A program made the position numbers and the translations under genes. Below are positions 59,441 through 64,000 of a stretch of 64,000 nucleotides of DNA, piece by piece. Within the stretch, counting starts at the first letter, position 1. The number at the start of each line of letters is the position of its first letter. The stretch comes from Bettongia penicillata ogilbyi (Eukaryota; Chordata; Mammalia; Diprotodontia; Potoroidae). The DNA lies in assembly GCA_023548195.1 (NCBI GenBank), contig JAJHZJ010000413.1:14133941-14197940 (forward strand), read 5' to 3'. The notes beneath the pieces were generated by a model, which worked only from the letters and a program-made list of their open reading frames with translations, was not told where the DNA came from and did not search any database.

Positions 59441-60399
59441 ACTAAGTACCTTATGTACCATTTTCTGAGAAAATTTTGTGACAATGCTTGTTTACGTACT
59501 GCACTCTGAAGTCAGGAACTGAGAAAATACTTTTGGTGCTATTTCCATAAAAAAGATAATAGCAGACAAGAGGTGACATAGAGTAAAGGAAAGATGGAAG
59601 AAAGAAATCCTGTGGAATCTCTTTAAGGTCTGCTATAAGAGAATCAAGTTCACCTTGGAACACAAACTCTGGTAGACTGACTGCCCATTGCCAGGATTAT
59701 AGCAGCAATGTTTAATTAATATACAGATAACATCAGCATTTAGCCCTTCGTAACATTTTAAAAGGCTGATGTCAGATTCCAGACCCAAATTCTACCTTCA
59801 GCTTTGAACAGCCAGGCACACAGAAATGGGAGCTGTGTAATGGCTTCAGAAAGAACCAATCAGGCAATTCCTGTGAGGAGGGTATTCAAATGAGCAGCCT
59901 CATCACAGCCCTATCTGAGACGCCACTCTGTGTTGTAACAGTTGGAAGGAGTTCATGGAATCTTCCAGACTTACAAAATAGATGACCTCTCACTAGATGA
60001 ACATCTCCTGCATGCCCCCTGCCCCCACTCCCAACCAGTACAGCACAGTCCTAACTTGCAACAAGCTGTATTCACTTCACTCCAAAACAGAGTTATCTTA
60101 TCTCCGAAAAATGACACCTAACCAGTTTCTAACCATAATCCCATTTGGATACCTTTGACCTATTTGCAGTTGCTTCCATCCACATCTCTGTTTGGAAGCA
60201 TTATTCATGTATTTTTCAAGGTTTATAAAACCATAACATAAAGTGGAAAAAAATTGTGATAAAAGCAGTTGGATGATAACTCCCATGACTGTTCTTCAGG
60301 TTAATATTTCAGTCAGGGTAATGATTTTTCATGAATTTTTATTAAAATGAATCATTTTTATGGTTTTCATACTATCACAAATGGATGGACTTACAGATT

Positions 60400-60540
60400 T
60401 TTAATAAATGAACAGAAAAGCATTTACTATGTGCCAAGCAGCACATGATAAATGGAGGGAATGAAAATACAGAAGTCCTTCCCTCCAAGAAGGAGTTAAT
60501 AGGAAGGGAGAGTGTTGAATATGGATGGGCACTTTTTCTC
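60400..60540 (-). mobile_element. L2 LINE tail
   Basis: AAAGCATTTACTATGTGCCA, AGCAGCACATG and TCCTTCCCTCCAAGAAGGAG in antisense. Confidence 0.65.
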
Positions 60541-61246
60541 TGAAAGTTACAGGAATGAATGGTAATTGGAGCTGTGGAATACGCTGAAATGCTCCGTCCA
60601 GGAAAAGTTGATTTGAAAATGGTCCATGGTTCCAGAACTGGACAGGGGGTAAAGTGCGAAAGGTTGTCAGGTGGTGGCAAGGCACTTGTGGAGACTGCGG
60701 AGGAGATAGTTACAGAAGAGGGACTAAAGTTGCTCAGTGTCCATCTAGTATTGCGTCATTAAAGCTACTTGTAGAGAGCATCAAGGCTAGTTATCACACC
60801 CTTTTGACGGCCCATCGTCAATACAGACGTGTTACTCTGGCACCGAAAAACAAAGCAGAAGATGCAGACTAGAAGCCATCTAGTCTAAGTCTCTGCTTCC
60901 AGGCCCCAAAACTATCCTAGGAGGTCTATGTCTATAGGTTAAAAGGAGTCTAAAAGTACACAAAAGTGCCACCCAAAGTACTTTGAAATAAATTCAAACT
61001 GGTTCTTTTATGTGCATACTAGTGCTAGTGAACTCACTTTGGAAAAATAGGTGACTTTTGAAGCTGAAAAGTTAGTCTGTAACTTAGTATACATAGACCC
61101 AAGTTGACCATCTACAGCAACAGCAACTAATTTGAAGAAGTTACTGATACTGTTAGGAGTGCAACACCTCATGAGCTTGGGTGCCTAAGTACCAAAATGA
61201 ATCGTGGGGACTCAGACTGCTGTATTTATCACAGTCCTCATCCTGC

Positions 61247-61425
61247 GCTAAGGTTCTCGGAATTTTTGCTCTCCGGGCCCCTTTATGCTGTTAAAAATTA
61301 TCAAGGATCCCTTCCCAAAGAGCTTTTGTTTAGTTTATTATGAAAATAATTTTTAACCTCACAGACTCCCTGAAAGGGGCTCCTCTAGGGGACCCTAGAC
61401 TGCACTCTGAGAACTGCTGCACTAG
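61247..61425 (+). mobile_element. hAT-type MITE, internally deleted
   Basis: Left end TAAGGTTCTCGGAATTTTTG and GGGCCCCTTTATGCTGTTAA, then AAAGAGCTTTTGTTTAGTTT; right end GGGACCCTAGACTGCACTCT and GAGAACTGCTG. The ends pair as terminal inverted repeats of the CAGTGGTTCTC class found in eutherian hAT-Tip100 MITEs (assignment from memory). Confidence 0.6.
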
Positions 61426-63259
61426 AGAATTCTCTAGGGCAATCAATAGCGGTCTAGTAAATGTTTAACAACTGGCTGCGGGGAAGCGGGGACAAGGAGG
61501 GGAGAAGAATGAAATGCATGTATGACATATTTTTATGTTTCATCTTCAGCACTATTTTCCCCACCACTTTCTTAACTCTAGACAACAACACGGTAGCATT
61601 GGTCAACTACCAAGCTATAAATAGACATGCCAAAACCCGTAAAGCAGGCTCCAGAACACCCCTGACAATAATCTATATGACTTGTTAGGAAATCTTTAGA
61701 ATTCTTCTCACTTAGCGTGGCCCATCTTAGGAAAATGGAAGGCTATGATACTCCTGGGCCTAATGTTAAAAATGTTCATGCTTGCTTTATTTCATTAATT
61801 AAAAATAAAGTAATTATTTTTTAAAGAGGTATAGCCATAGACTATGTTCATTGGACAATCAGGGGTTATGTAGACTTCTATGCGTGTTTGGTCTCTGTTT
61901 TTCTGCACACGTGTGTATTGGAGGAGAGAGGGAAACACTTATGCAAGGAGAGCATACCACAAGAAAATTCATCTGATAAGACTGGACCCTGACACGTCCT
62001 TTTTCTTCCCTTCCACTTGTCTTCCTTTCCTGTCCCTCTTCCCTCTCTGTCCTCAGGAAACTCACAGTCTAGTACAATGTTTTTCACACTATATCAAAGG
62101 GCAGAATATATTTGCTATTAAGTCTGACCTGTTATTAAGATATAATCTATATGTTAAAAGTTAGCCTGAATAAGAAAGAAGAGAGAAGAGTGAAGACAAA
62201 GAAATCATTATATTACTGGAAATATGGCACAAAGCCAACAAGAAGCTGGTGGTAAAAGTATTACATTCTAATGGAAACGGAAAAGGCCCACAGGCTTCAC
62301 CCCCAAAACTCGAGGAGACCCAGGAGACAATTCAACAAACTATTCAATCCGTATAATGAAAATGGTTATGTGACAACTCTCTTGTTACAAGCCTCTCTAG
62401 GATAAGACGATTTCTGATAAAATAATTTTATATCCTGGCTCTGAAGCCTTCTTTCAAAGGATGTGAGAAATGTGTCTGCTCCAAAGATCTGTTGTCTATG
62501 TCCATTAAAAATAATCCATCTAGTCCAGAGGTTACTCTAGCATTGGCCACTCAGTTCATATAACTCTCCTATTCAAGAAAGGGGAGAACCACATGGTTTG
62601 TCCTGCACACATGGCTCTGAAACCCCTGAGGCTCTGGCATCCTTTGAGCAGATTCTGTAGAAAAGGAGGTGATAGCATCACATGTGATACATAAAAGTCT
62701 GCCCAGCGTATCATCACAGCAGTTCTTAAAAACAAAAGCTTACAATTAGCCAAGGAATAGCTTTATAGCCTATTATTTTCTTATCAGCAATGAGTATATA
62801 TTAAGTATTATCTAAAGATATATGTTACCAAAATGTATATTACATAATTAAAGTCTTCCAAATGAGAAATCTTTTATGTCATAGTGAGAAGCAAGTTTTG
62901 CTCTGTCTTGGTTTTTGGTCCAAAACTGAGATTTCATCAATGTAGGGGAACTCTTGGTGTGAAAACGAGCCAGTGATGCAAATCACAAATGTGACTCTTG
63001 TCAATGTCCTATAAATACACTCCAAAGGGAGTCCATCCAATATACTGGGGTGGGATGTCTTCCTTTCATTCTCCTGACATTATATTGGGTGGAGGTAACA
63101 AAGGAGTGTGTAGGTTGACCATTGGTTATTCCTTGCTCTTGGTATGTGACCAGCCCATCTTTTCTTTATTTTCCTGATCATATCTTTCTCTGATACTATG
63201 CTTTATGACTCCCATTCTACATATTTCTCAACTGTTACGTGTTGATAAAATGCCTGCTC

Positions 63260-63345
63260 ACCTCTAACATGAACCCTTTAACAACCAAAAGGAGGATTTT
63301 ATATTTGTTCCTGCAGGAGATGGGGAGCCTCTGGGTTTTATTGGA
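63260..63345 (-). mobile_element. L2 LINE interior fragment
   Basis: GGAGGATTTTATATTTGTTC and CTGCAGGAGATGGGGAGCCT then CTGGGTTTTATTGG follow the marsupial L2 interior in antisense; GTGGTGTGACCTCTGAGATT near 63430 may continue it. Confidence 0.55.
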
Positions 63346-63811
63346 ATGGCTATTGAATGGCTAGCCTCCTAGCCAGGAAGAGCTTGCTTGAAGCCCTACC
63401 ATGGACATATTCTAGGAGTGTGACTAAGTGGTGTGACCTCTGAGATTGCAGAGTAGGTGTTGGTCTGCATCCATGGATAGAGGGAATTTCCTTATTGGCA
63501 GTTCCCAATACCTATGAAATCCCAAGTCTGAACAATTCTGCCGGACTTAGTGGATGAAAGGTATATTAAAAGAAGTTATTTAAGTATTCATAGCCATTGC
63601 TTATTAGTTAGACTCAAGGTAAGGAAATTTTTGACTGTAGGAACTCATGAGTATCATGATGAGGGTCATAAACACCCAGAGAAAACTAGGATAAACAAAC
63701 CAATATATCAGTCTCAGCACAGGGAGGGTGTGTGTTTGTGTGGGCATAAATTTGTAGTATGGGTCAGTTGAGGTACCATGCATGAGCAGACGCTTAACAA
63801 GGGGCAGAACA

Positions 63812-64000
63812 ATCTTTAAGTCATTTCCGAATCTCAGTGACCCCATTTTGGGGTTTTCTTTGCAGAGATACTGGGGTAGTTTGCCATTTTCTTCTCCAGA
63901 TCATTTTATAGATGAGGAACTGAGGCAAACACAGTTAAGTGACTTGCCCAGGGTCACATAACTAGTGTGTCTGAGGCTGGCTTCGAACTCAGGTCTTTTT
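63812..64000 (-). mobile_element. Mar1-type tRNA SINE, cut by the window end
   Basis: GAATCTCAGTGACCCCATTT, TGGGGTTTTCTTTGCAGAGA, CTCCAGATCATTTTATAGAT, AAGTGACTTGCCCAGGGTCA and CGAACTCAGGTCTT. The tRNA-like head would lie beyond position 64000. Confidence 0.88.

Overview
The window is a stretch of a marsupial genome, most likely an Australian (australidelphian) one. It contains most of the extracellular half of a single gene, EGFR (epidermal growth factor receptor, ERBB1), on the minus strand. The gene call rests on 16 consecutive exons whose lengths, phases and encoded peptides match the known EGFR exon series from exon 2 (34304-34455) down to the first 71 nt of exon 17 (1-71). Spliced, they give 1,902 nt, or about 634 codons, with no stop or frameshift. 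The marsupial call rests on the interspersed repeats. These include Mar1-type tRNA SINEs, one WSINE1-like SINE with an intact target-site duplication, a marsupial-type L1, and abundant L2, MIR and L3/CR1 relics. Species cannot be settled from the sequence.

Layout, in coordinate order (gene 3' to 5'): transmembrane exon 17 (partial) and exon 16; domain IV exons 15, 14 and 13 (5985-11968); domain III exons 12-9 (13800-18779), with a 93-bp intron between exons 10 and 9; a 4.7-kb intron 8 holding a rearranged L1 with a large inverted repeat; domain II exons 8, 7, 6 and 5 (23432-28759), including the fully conserved dimerisation arm; domain I exons 4, 3 and 2 (31303-34455). From 34456 to 64000 the window is inside intron 1. 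Exon 1 (5' UTR, start codon, signal peptide), the promoter and the kinase exons all lie outside. Intron 1 holds only repeats, microsatellites and unique non-coding sequence; I see no second gene.

Functionally this is the ligand-binding and dimerisation module of a receptor tyrosine kinase. Domains I and III clamp EGF-family ligands, domain II carries the arm that pairs two receptors, domain IV tethers the inactive form, and exon 17 crosses the membrane. Compared with human EGFR from memory, contact residues and cysteines are kept. Several N-glycosylation sites and the surface patch bound by cetuximab differ. I found no CRISPR array, operon, RNA gene or new biological system. The points most worth checking are the glycan and epitope changes, the L1 inverted repeat, a perfect 58-bp tandem duplication, and a few unique segments of intron 1.
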